Source: Enoplolaimus lenunculus (lineage: Eukaryota; Nematoda; Enoplea; Enoplida; Thoracostomopsidae). Taken from it: 64,000 bases of DNA. Made by a program: the position numbers and the translations under genes. Shown piece by piece: positions 1-13,300 of this stretch (the stretch's first letter is position 1; each line of letters begins with the position of its first letter). The notes under the pieces are model-generated. The model had not been told where the DNA came from. It searched no databases and worked only from the letters and a program-made list of their open reading frames with translations. The stretch is from NCBI GenBank assembly GCA_030248215.1, contig JASANG010000308.1, forward strand, positions 21,341 to 85,340. Direction: 5' to 3'.

Positions 1-1148
1 ATGCAAATATGTTTGGCTGGAATATCCGCCATATTTTTGACGCATCCGGTCGGCTTGGTCATTGTGCTTATAATATTAAGCACAAACTAAAACTACAGGA
101 CCGTATAAGAGTTGATATAGCGATTTGTTTTGACGTATATGTCGCAGCCCAAACTGTTATTAAGCTCAAACCACGATTGTGGCTGTGCATTGCGGTGCTT
201 TCTCTAATCCGTAACGCAGCATTGAAGAGCCGAGTTCACAATCGTGAATATTTATTTGCTTGGGTTCGGTTTTAACGCTGTAATTTGTTATTAATGTCCC
301 ACTTTTTCATTTCGTAAATCGGAATATATTATAGCAAGCCAAATATACGCAACCAGTGGCGGATCCAGGATCTCAAAATGGGGGGGGGGCAAAATTTCAC
401 AGGTAATAAACTTATTTTTGACCCATACTGTAGTGACCCAAATAAGAGGGGGTCCCCATTTTGAGTCCCAATTAATAGGAGTCCGTATCCCTAATAAGAA
501 TCCGTAAGCAGGTTAGAGTCCTTAAACCCTTGTTTAGAATCCATAAATGTCTATTATCCCTAATTGTAGCGCATAAATGACTCCAGGGCCAAGAAACTTT
601 AAAGCGTGCTTATACTATTGTGTATAAAACAGAGAAATAAACAGCGTAGAACAGCTATTGACACTATATAATTTTTGTCGAGATGCTGTTGGGGGGCCAC
701 GGCCGGGGTGGCCCCCCGTGGATCCGCCATTGTACGCAACACTTTATATAATTAACAGATCATACTGGATGATTAAGCGTTATATAGTACTTTGAGCATA
801 CACCGTTCTCACATGGATTAATTGACGGCTTGGGCTACGATATTTATGTGTTACATTTAGTTTAATATGTTAATCTTCAAATCTACTAACAGGTTTGGTT
901 GTTGTTGTTGTTGAATTCAACTTTAATTACAACAATACACCAAGTTTTAACGTAAAAAACATTAGGTTACACAAAGCGTATTAAACCTGGACGAATGTTG
1001 GCCGAACCCTACAAAATTTTCGACGTTGCTTGTAAATCATCGAAAACCCTTGTATGTCCATGCTGGAAAATGTTTATCTTTCCTAGCAAGGTGAGCTGGC
1101 AACAGGCCTGAATGTTACACAATTCATATATGAGCATTTATTTGTCAG
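1..1148. other. Left edge without a recognised exon
   Basis: Probably a receptor intron. It holds hAT-type MITE copy 1 and a diverged GTAGCCAAG-family copy near 960-1105. No exon in the receptor phase was recognised. Confidence 0.5.
354..732. mobile_element. hAT-type MITE, copy 1, with a nested insertion
   Basis: The ends CAGTGGCGGATCCA and TGGATCCGCCATTG are inverted, and the flanks repeat TACGCAAC exactly (8 bp). Compared with copy 2 it holds an extra piece that starts CTGTAGTGACCCAAATAAGAG, a member of another repeat family in this window. Confidence 0.88.
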
Positions 1149-1373
1149 AAATTATCGAATGTCGAATTCCTGATATTCCACCCAAATACAATACGGAATT
1201 TGTGAATAGTTCGCTGGTTGTGAACACAAGTGTTCCGGTGAATTTCACGTTTGCCGTTCAATGCATCACCGGATACAGGTTTGCAGATTTTGAACAGAAT
1301 TCGAACTCAAGCCGAAATGTAATTTGCAACGAAACTGGGCATTTTGAACCAACTCAACAATTCCGTTGCCAAG
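1149..1373 (+). CDS. Sushi/CCP exon 1 of the receptor
   Basis: The exon lies between TTTGTCAG and a GTTGGT donor, phase 1-1. It has four cysteines in sushi spacing (IECRIP, AVQCIT, NVICNE, FRCQ) and several N-glycosylation sequons. An earlier exon must exist, since the phase needs one base from upstream. It is the first exon that can be recognised in the window. Confidence 0.8.
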
Positions 1374-4300
1374 GTTGGTTTGCATTGGTCGTTTCTGTTA
1401 TTGTTTACTTGCAATTGTATCTACTGCTCATGTTCCTTTTATGACTGTCCCGTTTTCTGGTTGCACTGCACAAGGGCGGGCCTGTTACGAAAGGGGGGCC
1501 AGAGGGGCGTTCAGCCCCTCCCTGGACGAATTTTAACCCCCCCCCCAGAGAGAATTTTGAACTTTGACAGCAAGTCATCAAAAACACTTGTATGCCCCTC
1601 CTAAAAATGTTTAGCCCCCTAGCAAGGTGAGCCGGCTATGGACCTACAAAATGGTAGGCTTTGATGTTAGACTTGAGTTTTTGCTTATACTTAGGCTTCG
1701 TTTGATACTTTTTTCAACGCTTGGGCATGGTTAAGAGATCGTAACATCGGTTGAGCTACATAATTATATCTTTATTTAGAGCCCTGATTCGAGCAGCTTA
1801 CTCAAATTTTGACCACTTTCCACTTATGTACAGTGAAAATTGGTATTTAGTTTACTCCGAGCTAATAACCATCGGATTACTCAAAAATTTGAATTGGGGA
1901 ATGACCGTAAGCGAAAACGCAAATTATTTGCGGGGTTTCTCAAATACAGGCGCTAGTATTTACTTAAAAGGTATGCGTTTAGGAACTCTAAGTATGTTAA
2001 GTAATATGATTGGAACATACATAAGTTTGAAGTTATATTTAAGTAGAGTTTCAGAAACCCAACCAATGACTCTAATAGAATTTTTAGATCGCTAACGATT
2101 ATTGAATAAGGCAGTGTCAGTAACTTGCAAACAAGAGTTTGCATTGGGGGCTCTGCTCACCTTGACTCCCTGTACTTTAGTGATCTCAATAAGAGGGAGT
2201 CTGAGTGTTATTTTGACCCTCTGTTATTCGGTTACAGGCTGTTATTTATTTTTAATTCACCCAATATAAGCTGAACTTAACTCTTTTCTTTTTTATATTC
2301 TTTCATTCGGACAAAACTGACTTGCTCCGAACTATTTTTGTTGTTTTCTATTTGCGTTAATATTTTTCTCGTTTTAACAAAATTTATGCGGGTTGTCTGA
2401 GCGTCGGTTATATTTTTGAGCAGTCTAGGCCCTTGTTCTCTTTCGGTTACGTTTATGGACTCTAATTAGGACTTGTGGACTCTGTTTACCAGTCTTAAAA
2501 TTGCGCTATACTCGCCGCGCGCCAACGTTTTTGCATCGGACTGTAATAGAGTAAACTTACGTTTGAAATTGATTTTACTTTAGAGTTAGGCTTATGCTTA
2601 GTTATAGGCTTATTTGTACGCTAGTGTTCCGGCTTTGGCATAGACTTAGAGATATATTTATACTAATGTTACGCCCTTGATCTATACTTTATCCATCACA
2701 GTGATGACTGTCTTGCTTTTAGCGATTCCATCGTGTCCTGCACCGATTTTGGGTCCAAATCTGCAGTTTTTGAACGCCAGCATACCCCTTATCCAGTATA
2801 ACCAAAGTGACGTCATTGAACTTCAATGTGACGAATACTATCATCTCAATGGATCGAATAATTTGACCTGCGGCATTAACGGAACATGGGAACCTGTTTT
2901 GCCTATTTGTGAACGTAATTCATGAGCGCATCCTGCGATGGATGATGAGATGTATTCCCTACGAACACTGTTATATTAAATATTTTGCAGTTCAAATAGT
3001 TCATCTGAAGCTTATAATGTGTTTCCTAGACAAATAACTGATAAAATATGCTGGTGATACGAGACGAGTTCAGTAAGAAAATTTTGGCAAACTTAAAAAA
3101 TATGGAAAAATTATATAAACGGGGTTTAAAAAATTACGGCATTTCAAAACACAAACATCTGTTCTGCGTTACTGTAAAATTCTAGATCCGCCACTGTGTA
3201 CCTAAGTATTTAGCTCTATGTGAAATCTAAAACCCAGATGTTCTTGAGGGATCATCCAGGGAGTATATTGAACGATATATCATCCACTGCAAATGTCGGA
3301 AAAATTTTATATCAAAAGTTATACTCCGTTCGCATAAATAATAACAATATAGGCAAAAATATAGCGTGGCTAGGGTCTGTAAATATGAGATGCCCACAAA
3401 TAAACTATTGAACGAAAGTAGGCAAATCCGTAAATAAAAAAGTGATCAAAGTTCTGTAAATTTTCTCAAGTTATCTGAAATCTAATTTTAAGCTATGACT
3501 CAAACCAGTAGTCTCTCGGAAGGCAGACATTTCACCGTTACCACTCAACTAAAGAAGGTAGACACTCGAACCCGAAGGGGCTGTCTCATGTTCTGTGAAC
3601 AGTTTGTACTGCGCATACGTGTAACAATTGTTAAACCGTAATTTAAAGTTAAATCTTTTATTTTGTTTTTTTAGCATTCGCTGTTTGTTCAAATTTGACA
3701 GTTGCCGCACCGTTGTTTGTCGTCAATGGATCAAATGACGCCGATGTTTACGAGGGAACCGTATTCGAGTTGGATTGCGAAGAAGGATATGAGCTACTTG
3801 ATATTTATAGATTTATCAAATGTGACGCCAATGGTCAGTATGACCCTGTAGAATTGCCACAATGCAATAGTAAGTTTAACATCTGGTGTATATTTTGTTG
3901 TATTTCGATGAAGCAGAGCGTAACCGGATATTCGTTTCGGCAAAAATCGGAATCCGTTTTCGGCTTAGATTTCAATTAGTTATAAATCACGTATCAATCT
4001 CGTAATCCGTATCTGTTCTTTGTTACTAACCATTTTCACCCTGTTTTAAAGTTTTGCGATTTTGTACACTAAGAGCATTTAATGCTTGTTCAACTCAGAA
4101 GCATAAAATTTCTTAATTTTGATAGGTTAAACCCAATATATTTTAGAGCTATTTTACCTAAGAAAATCGAATTGTGAGCTTTATTAGATGAATAATTTGC
4201 AATGCAACGGTTGCATTTATATGCCATTTTTTTTCAATGCACACCTTGGCGTTTTATGGTATTTTTGATCCGTATTCTTAAATGTATGTAGCATCTGTCA

Positions 4301-7300
4301 TCAGTTGGTGAAATCTCATTTGACAATACTGTCACTAATTTTACAGAGACATGTCCTGAATTTTGGGTAAACAACGGAGCCGTTACGTACTCCGGAACCA
4401 TGTTATACAACGATACTGCGTATGTTACATGTAACAGCGAATATTATCTACATGGCCAACCTACTCGTGTTTGCGGAATCAACGGAACGTATATTAATGA
4501 TCCGCCGGAATGCTTGCGTAAGAATTGTTTTAAATAACATTACAAATGTATTTCCACCAACGTTTAACGTTACAGTTGCAACCTTTAAAACGAAGGAAGC
4601 CGGAATTTAACAAAACCAAAGCCCGGTTTAGGACCTGGAAATTTTCGCAGTCAATACCCGAACCCGGAATTTCTCAAAGTCAAAGTGCGGACGCAGATCC
4701 GGAAGTTTTCGTAGAATAATTCTCAACTTGGTCGTTAAATTTATTACATGACAAAAATAAAAGGAATACACGTTAAAATATAGAGTTTGACCGTTATATA
4801 TAACTTCTAGCAGCAGAGCCAAACTTACGGTGTCTCAGGGCCGCTAAATTGTAATCGCGGGGCAAGGATACGTAGCTACGGATTGAATGATTGAGCAAAA
4901 TATTTACTGAACATAAGTTCACAAACGACGAATTCATAAGTTTTTGACGTGAAAGTTTTTCGCCGCTTCTATCGAGTTTCCCCCTGCCTTTAATGGAAGA
5001 GTTGGACGCCAAAGACCTTCTTCTTAGCAGTTACGCCTATGCTATGGAGCTCAGTAGCGGATTCAGGATATCTCGGTGGGGATCCGAGGTTGTTCGATCA
5101 CTGTGCCCCCCACCGGCGTCATGCTTCCGAAAATGACAATTTCATTGGGAGTGGCGAACGGTTGGTCGCTTCGGAATGCTTTTACGGCTAAACCCAGCGA
5201 CTTATTTAAAATTTTTCACAAGCCACTTAGAGAAATAATAAAAGAACTAGAGCTCGTGAACGAGAATCCAGACGCAATTGTGGCGGCGTGCTCACTACGT
5301 GACACCGCTTGGAGTGGTAGAGAGCATTACTGGACACGCCTGATATCTTACATAGATGTGTATATAAAATATATTGAAACATGTATATTTACGTGTAATA
5401 TATAACTGTAGGTCGGCCTATATAATTTTTCATTGAACTAGATCAAGTTTAGTAAAATAGTGCTAAACTTTCTGCTCGCTTCGCCCACGAATTTTTCAAA
5501 ATTCAACATTTGTTTTGATTCCTAAGATCTCTCCAAATTAAGTATTCCAGCTACGCGCCTGCATTAGACTAAGCTGTATATATGGCGTCTTGTTACATTT
5601 TACTTCAGCGTGTCCACCTGGATGGCAAGCGACGCCATCAGCTTGCTACCAGATCGGTACTTCAGGCGCCACAGACCCGGTCGCAGACTGTAAATCGTTG
5701 GATCCGCGAGCCCAACTTTCTATTTTCCCATCCTCCGCGGAATATAGAGACTTTACTTCGATAATTAAAAACGTCTCGAACTCTCTGTGGGGCCTAACAT
5801 CAGCAAGTTTTGTACGCGTCGCCGGATCCAACGCTCAAATTGAGCTGTTTTGGCTGATTGAAGATTCAGCCGGGACTGAATGTGAAGCACCTTACTTAGA
5901 CTGGGTTTCTGGATATCCGATTGCTTCCGGCAGCGCTGGCGATACAAAACAATGTATTGCGTACCTGATATCGCTCGATGGAATGGTCAATGTTAAATGT
6001 CCCGGCGGAACCGGACCAGCAACTGTTGTTCATGTTTGCCAGATTCCGTTGTTTGATCATTCTTGTGGTTAGTTACACGAGCTCCTTTTGTTACCCCTTG
6101 CATGACATTATAACCAGTACCATTGAAACAGTTTTTGTTAGGAAGCAAGGCGACAGACCCATAACTTCTTTACGGTTGACAATAATTTTGTCAGCAGTGC
6201 CACAAAAGTTTCAACGTGCTGGTAAAACCAAGATCGGATAAAGACTCCTTGGAGTAGTGCATCTAACTTTAGATTTGTGTTGTGTAAAATGTATCAGCGC
6301 GCATTGTATTATGGCTGTCACATTTTCAAGACAGGTAACTTCCTTTCAAACACAGAGTGAACTTAGCTTTGAAGAATACCTCGGGAGCAAATTCAGCAGC
6401 GTTCATGGTTACTGTATTGTAGGATACAACATTAAAAATTAGTGCAGTGTACCCCCATAAAACGAGGGGTCGGTTAAAACGGAATGAGCGCTTGGGAGTA
6501 GTTTTCTACATTGAATGCACCCAGTTGTATACTCTTGTCAAAAAGTATTCATCCACTCTTCAAACGAAATCATTTCGAAAATAACTTCCGTTAACATCTG
6601 AGCAATTTCTATTATATTTCAATGCTATAAAAGTTTGTCGAATATGTTTAAGAAAGAGGCTGGTATAACAAACATTCCATACTTTATCCTAAATTTCAGC
6701 TAAATTTAGCTGAACAAGTTTTTAGAAATTCCTTGTACTCTGACTAACGTTACGCTCGATAATGGATCGTACTCAAAAGCGACATATTTTGTTACAATCG
6801 GCATTGAGACTGCACTTTTGTCATCGCTAACTGCAAACTGCAATAGCAATTATGCAATCTCTCCATCGTATGCCGACAAGGTTGATTATGCGTGCGCAAT
6901 TGAAACTTCAAACCTGCCTAACAACCCGTTAGAATGTAGCGGTATGTGGCTAACAACGTAACAAAAGGATGTTGAATCGTTGAAGTTTAGAAAATGTTTT
7001 TATAAATACAACGTTATACTCTCTCGAAATGAAATTCTGGCTACGATGCTGTTCAAACCGAAATTGTGATCAAATTTAGTAATTACTATTGAACATGCTA
7101 CAGTTATTGTTATAGGGAGTAGCGTGGAACACTGTAAAACAATGTGGTAAATCTAGAACAGAACTTATCGAATTTCGGCAGCATCGGTGGTGCTTGTTAG
7201 TATTTTAAAAAATAATTCTTATAAGAAAAACCTTGCAACGTAGTCAGCGACTCAACCGGAGGGGGATATATGGTGCATTCACTGCAATAAACGACTTTAA

Positions 7301-10300
7301 TTATTTATATATTCAAAATGCTAACTGAGACAAATAGATTTACAAACAAAATCATGTTTATTAATTATATATGTATATATCAGGGTACAACCAGATACCA
7401 AAAACTGACGATGCTGTATAACCTATCCGGCCGGAGACCGACCCGGATAGTTAATTCGTTGTTGTATTTAATGTCACAATCCTATTAATTTGTATTCTAG
7501 TTTAGTAAGCCATATTACTATGTGAATTAATGTTTGAACGCACTAATATATATAAAAGTAATTAGCATAACCGTTCCTAAAGCACAATCCCACGAAGCGA
7601 TCAAGAAGAGTTACACGTAAGTATTAAAGTTTGAGCACTATAATTGTCTATTATCTGCAAAAGATATTTTTTCATTTACAGGAACATGTGAACAAATTGA
7701 CATACCGTTGATGTTCAATTCAACTGCGGGTGAAACGAATCCAATAATATCAAATTATACTTCTGCAATGTCAGACGAAGGACGCATATTGAAATGTTTT
7801 GCGTCTGCAAAATTGATCATTTTTGATTGGATTAGCTGTGAAATGCTTCAAAATGCAACCGACTTGCCTACTTGTGAACGTAAGTTATCATTGAGTTTAC
7901 ACCGAATGGTTTACGTGGCTTGTAGGATTTTCTAATTAGGATTTCATTTATGCCGGAATCAAAATTCAAAGCATGATTAGTCGTTCAGCTAGTTATCGAC
8001 TTTTTATGTTTTTCAAACGGTTCTTACTAAATCATTTGAGAGGTGGCACAATTCATCCTTTTGAGGCATTAATATATTCTATTTCATCTGTAATCTAATT
8101 CGGGCTAGAATGCATACCCCCTGATACTCCGTGTGGAAGGCGTTTACTGTAGTGACCCGAATAACAGGAGGGACTAATATTTATTTCGCCGTTTCATTCA
8201 GTACTGGACTATTATTTATTTTTTCAACCGATCTCGAGTTGATTGGACTGCGCAACTTCAACTATATCAGCCATTGTCTATTATTTAGACTTTATTATTT
8301 TAAATATATATTTGAGCATGCTGCCAGTGGCGGATCCAGGATCTCAAAATGGGGGGGGGGGGCAAAATTTCACAGGTAATAAACTTACTTTTGACCCACA
8401 CACAAACCGCGAACAATTGTCACAAAATTGTTATATAATTTTTGTCGAGATGCTGTTGGGGGAGCCCCACGGCCGGGGTGGCCCCCCATGGATCCGCCAG
8501 TGTATGCTGCGGTCAATATATCAACTTTGATTAATGAATAAAATTGTGTACTGCACTTAATTTGGTTCAAAACGCATTGACGCAATCTAGTTACGTAAAT
8601 TGTCGCTGATGGACATATTATTAACTTTTGACCATATCCAAGTACAAATTGTAATTAGGGAAATAGACTCCAATTGATTCATATCCAAAATATAGAGCAC
8701 GTATTCCTTTATTACATCCACTTCTTATTTGAGTCTCTACTTTACCAATAGGAGTTTGGTATATTGCCACGCGATCTTGAACGAGTCGTGACGTTTTGTG
8801 GATATTTTACACAAACGCGTGTTTAAAACAGTACGAACTACGCGAAACGGAAATAGTTAAGAAACGAAACCTTTGAAGAAGTAAACTCAGGTTTAAAGGC
8901 GTTACAATATTTCCACATTTCGGACGTTGCTAAAACAGTGACCCTGCGTTGTTCATAGCGCGGCATTTTACCATTGCCCTAACGATGTGTATGGCTAAGT
9001 TCGAATGTTTTGACACTTAATTGCATTTTTAGGAATTTGTTATCCGCCTGAACTGACTAACGGATTTCATAACGCAACCCAACGGCCTATGTATATTGGT
9101 GAAACAGTGCAGTACGGTTGCACTGCTGAATATTACTACGATGGGCCTTTGCATTATTGTTCGCCTGACGGCAGTTTGAGCCCTGGCCTTGGGGTTTGTA
9201 TCAGTAAGTTACAGTTTTAGCTCGTTCATATAAAAACAATGTTGAGATTTTATAAATTAAAATCTCTTTTGAAAATTTAAAATTGTGCAAACGTGTTAAA
9301 AATTTGAAGCGTTAAATTTTCGGAAATTTGAAAAAATTGTTAGTTTTAAAAGTTTAACAAATTTGAAACGCATTAAAAGTAACATTTAAGGCAAAATGTG
9401 AACATTTGGTAGTTTGAACTTATGCCGAAATTTGAAGTTTTAAAAAAGTTTTAAATTTTAGAGCGATGTCCGAATGTAACGCTGTCGAATGGAACAGTAA
9501 CCGCTCCGCAGGATATTATCAACGGTGTTTACGTTGATTTTGAATGCGATCCAGGTTACAAGCTGATTGGCCATTTATTTATTCGGTGTGGTGTCAACGG
9601 GACCTATGAAGACGAAGTCCCGACTTGCTTTTGTAAGTTTTATGACTGTTAACTTTTTTAAAATTTCTAATTTGCTTTTTTCAATAAATCAGAAAAGTTT
9701 TAAATTCTGTAAATTTGCTACTTTTTTTACGAAGTCAGACATATTGTTTAATTAAGTAATTTTAACCTCTGACTAGTTTCTAGATCCGACCATGGCGTGC
9801 AAGTTCGGGCTCACCCGTGTAGCCGCGGACCCAGCACTGGGTCAACATTTAGTATTAAGATTTAGTACTAAAATTGCGTTATTTGTCGCTTACTACTCCG
9901 TTAGAGGAATGTTTCGTGCCCACCATAGCAAATGTGGTGCCCGCTAGGAACCGCTTTCGAAAAACCTGGAATATATAAAAAATATTGAACAGAAACTGAT
10001 CTTTATCTTCTGGCCTATATTAGGAAAATTTACAGATTTTTGATTTTTTTATTGTATTACTGCCGGTCGTTATTTTGTTATTGTAGAATTTCTTCGAAAA
10101 ATAATGATTATAGTCTGAAATTATCATGGTTTCCAGCTAAACATGTTCGACTGCCTACACAGGACTATTTTGGGAAAAATTCAATTTTTCAAAATTTGGA
10201 CAAAAAATTGGAAATTTTAAAGTTTTTCTAAAATTAGTCTATAGCTGGTGGAGCGCGTACAAAAACAATTTCAATCTGAATTTATGTTTTTAAAGAAATT

Positions 10301-13300
10301 TAAAAATTGATAAAATTAGAGATTTTTTGACTTATTTTCAGTGTTATGTCCAACTTTATCTGTTGAACACGCGTCACAAGTTGTACCCAGCGCGCCATTC
10401 ATTATAACTGACGTTCACGTGTTTATCATATGCGAGCCTGGTTATGTACTGATTGGACAAAACACATTGATATGTCAAAATACGTCAACTTACGATTATG
10501 ACGCCCCTACTTGTGAAAGTTTGTTGCAAAATTTTTCTTATTTCTGTAGTGCATTTTATTTAATCAAGGCCGGTGTGAGGATAGTCGAAGCCCCTCCAAA
10601 CAAGGGGAACCAAATTAAATGTTTCACAACTCTATAACTTCGTGGTCCGTGCGAAAAATTTAGTTTTTCATGATGGAACCCCCTATGGTTGGCCCCCCAG
10701 TTGGGATTTGCGCGGGGGTTTCCGCCGGTACTGTAATCAATTGTCGCCGGCACTGCAATCAATTGTAGTCTTTTAGTGGTACCAAGAGTTGATGGTGACA
10801 GTTAGACAAACAACAAAGTTATAACTCGCACAATATTTAGCTGCTCAAAATGTACCAGCACGCGTTGCGTTTACGCCTTCGCCACTCGACCAGTGAAATT
10901 GAACGTAACTACGCTAATTTTCAGATTATTACTTACTCTCAGTAATATGCAGATTCTCCTGTTTGTAGCTGTCTCAGTTCGCTTGTTTGAAATTGCAGTA
11001 AATTTATTTTTTTCGGATATCGGTTGTAATTTTAGAAACTTGCGAGCCATATACGCTTGAAAACGGTCGTTCAGTGGCGTTGGAAGATCCAATTATACAC
11101 AATACTACGGTGGCCATCTATTGTGATGTGGGATACGTACTTACGGGTCCAGAGAATGTTACTTGCTTCAATGGCACATACTCTAACACATCAACAAGCT
11201 GTACACGTAAGCTGTTAGTTTTGCTTACAGAAAGTACTGAAATTTTATCCATTAACCCTTTCTTTTATCGAATATTTTATTTCATCTGAGATCTAGTTTA
11301 AAACTAAAGTCGAGCAAAAGCCATGGATTCAGGGGAACACTGAAAGGGTGCATTCGTTGTCCATCGCTAACTTTACGCTTAGGCTCACGATTATGCTAAT
11401 AACGAATTATGCTTAGATTTATTCATAGGCTTTAAGACACTGTTGGGTGACAAGTTGTCGCGCGACGAAGTGTCGCCGATTCCAGAAAAATGCTTTCGAC
11501 AGGATTTACAGAATTTTATGTTGGGCAAAATATTAAAAATATTTGTTTCTGTGAAAAAAAACTCGCATATTAAGAGATTCGCCGTTGGTGTATTTGCTTA
11601 TGGTAACCGATAAACAAACAAACAAATTTCAATTTTAGCGACCTGTCCACGCTTGACTGTCGAAAACGGAAACGTTACGTACGACACCGCTATGGCAGAT
11701 GTTTTACCTGGCGCCGTGGCACAAATCACTTGTGATCCTGGGTTTGTTTTGATACCTTCGACGACAACCAATGTCACTTGTTTGCTGAATCGGCTTTACA
11801 ATTACGCTTTGCCGGCGTGTGTCGGTTAGTTTCAGGCTCGTAACCAGCTCAACCTGCTTACAGAAGGACTGAAAATATTTCAACAGACAAATTTGCTAAT
11901 TTTACTCGATTTCATATGCAGAATTCAATGTTTTCTGCACAGCAATAGTTTTCTTGCTGTAATGCGTGTAATTTTGATTCTTACTTAAGCAATGCCATAC
12001 AGAAAGGCTGGTCATGAATGTTTGGCTCCAGTTCCGATGCGGCTCTCAAACCCACGACGTACGATTTACCATTCTGCTCAACGTTCACTTGTAAAACGTT
12101 TCGCTGAATCAGCTTTACAATTTCGCAATGCAAATTTTTCGCTAGAATACCAGCTGTATATATTGAAAATCTAAGAGTAATTTTAACATGTGTGTAGCAC
12201 CTATCGACTGATGGTGTTTTGGCCTTGAGAATATCAGGACTGGATACGTTTTGTTTTATTGACCATAGCTAATGTCATCTGTTTGCATATCTGGATCAAG
12301 CCGTGTTTGCTTGTATATAAGTCAGTTTTTGAATATTTTTGTTTGAGAGTTTTTGAATATTTTAATTCGATTTAAGATTCCAAAATTAACGCATAATTAA
12401 TTGCGAAGTTTAAGGCTCGTATTCTCAAATGCATGTAGCACTTATCGATGCACTCAGCATATATGGAAAATAACTGTTTCCTGTTCAAACGTTTTTTGGA
12501 AGAGTGCTTCGGGAAATGCAACATTTAACATTAATGTCAATGGTAAATTAGAATACATTCAGTATTTTTTCAGCGTCTTGTCCCAGCTTAGCATCACCTT
12601 GTAATACAACCGACACGGCAGTCGATGTAATACCCACAGGCTATCGCGTCAACTGTTCTTGTCCACCGAACGAAACGTTGCTAGGCAACCCAGTATTAAC
12701 ATGCAATGATGATCAATCTTGGGATTTTAACACACCGACGTGTTCAACCGCTCGTAAGTTATTCTTTGTTTACTAACTGTTTTTACAAGCTAACTTCAAT
12801 ATGTGTTTTGCTGAAAACTTAGTTAGGCACAGCATTTGCTAGACGCCAGACGCACTGACGGTCCCTTCATTTTGTCGGGGAACCGAGCAAAAAATGCAGG
12901 GACCACCAGCTCGATCTGGCGTCTGACCCATGCTTTAGCTAAAATAGATGCCAGCAAAACAACAATGAAGTTAGCTAGCTAAAACAGTTATAATCAGGCA
13001 AACAAATTTTTTCCTGCTTAAAAATTTTGCTGTCGGGGCGAGGTCGGAAGCACAGCCATCTGTAACCACTGCTGCTAGATGGGGTTCAGCGATGCTTAAT
13101 ATTGAAGCTTGGAAATTTAACAACTGTATTTAGCTATGACACATTTGATTTTTGGAATAGATGTAGGTCAATAACCAGCTCAACATACTAAGTGGAACAA
13201 AACAATGTTAACAGAGGCTTAAGGGGGTTTTACACGATCCATGGGGTCTAGATCTTTCTACGAAGGGATTCCTTCTAGCACTCCATAACCCATACTGCCT

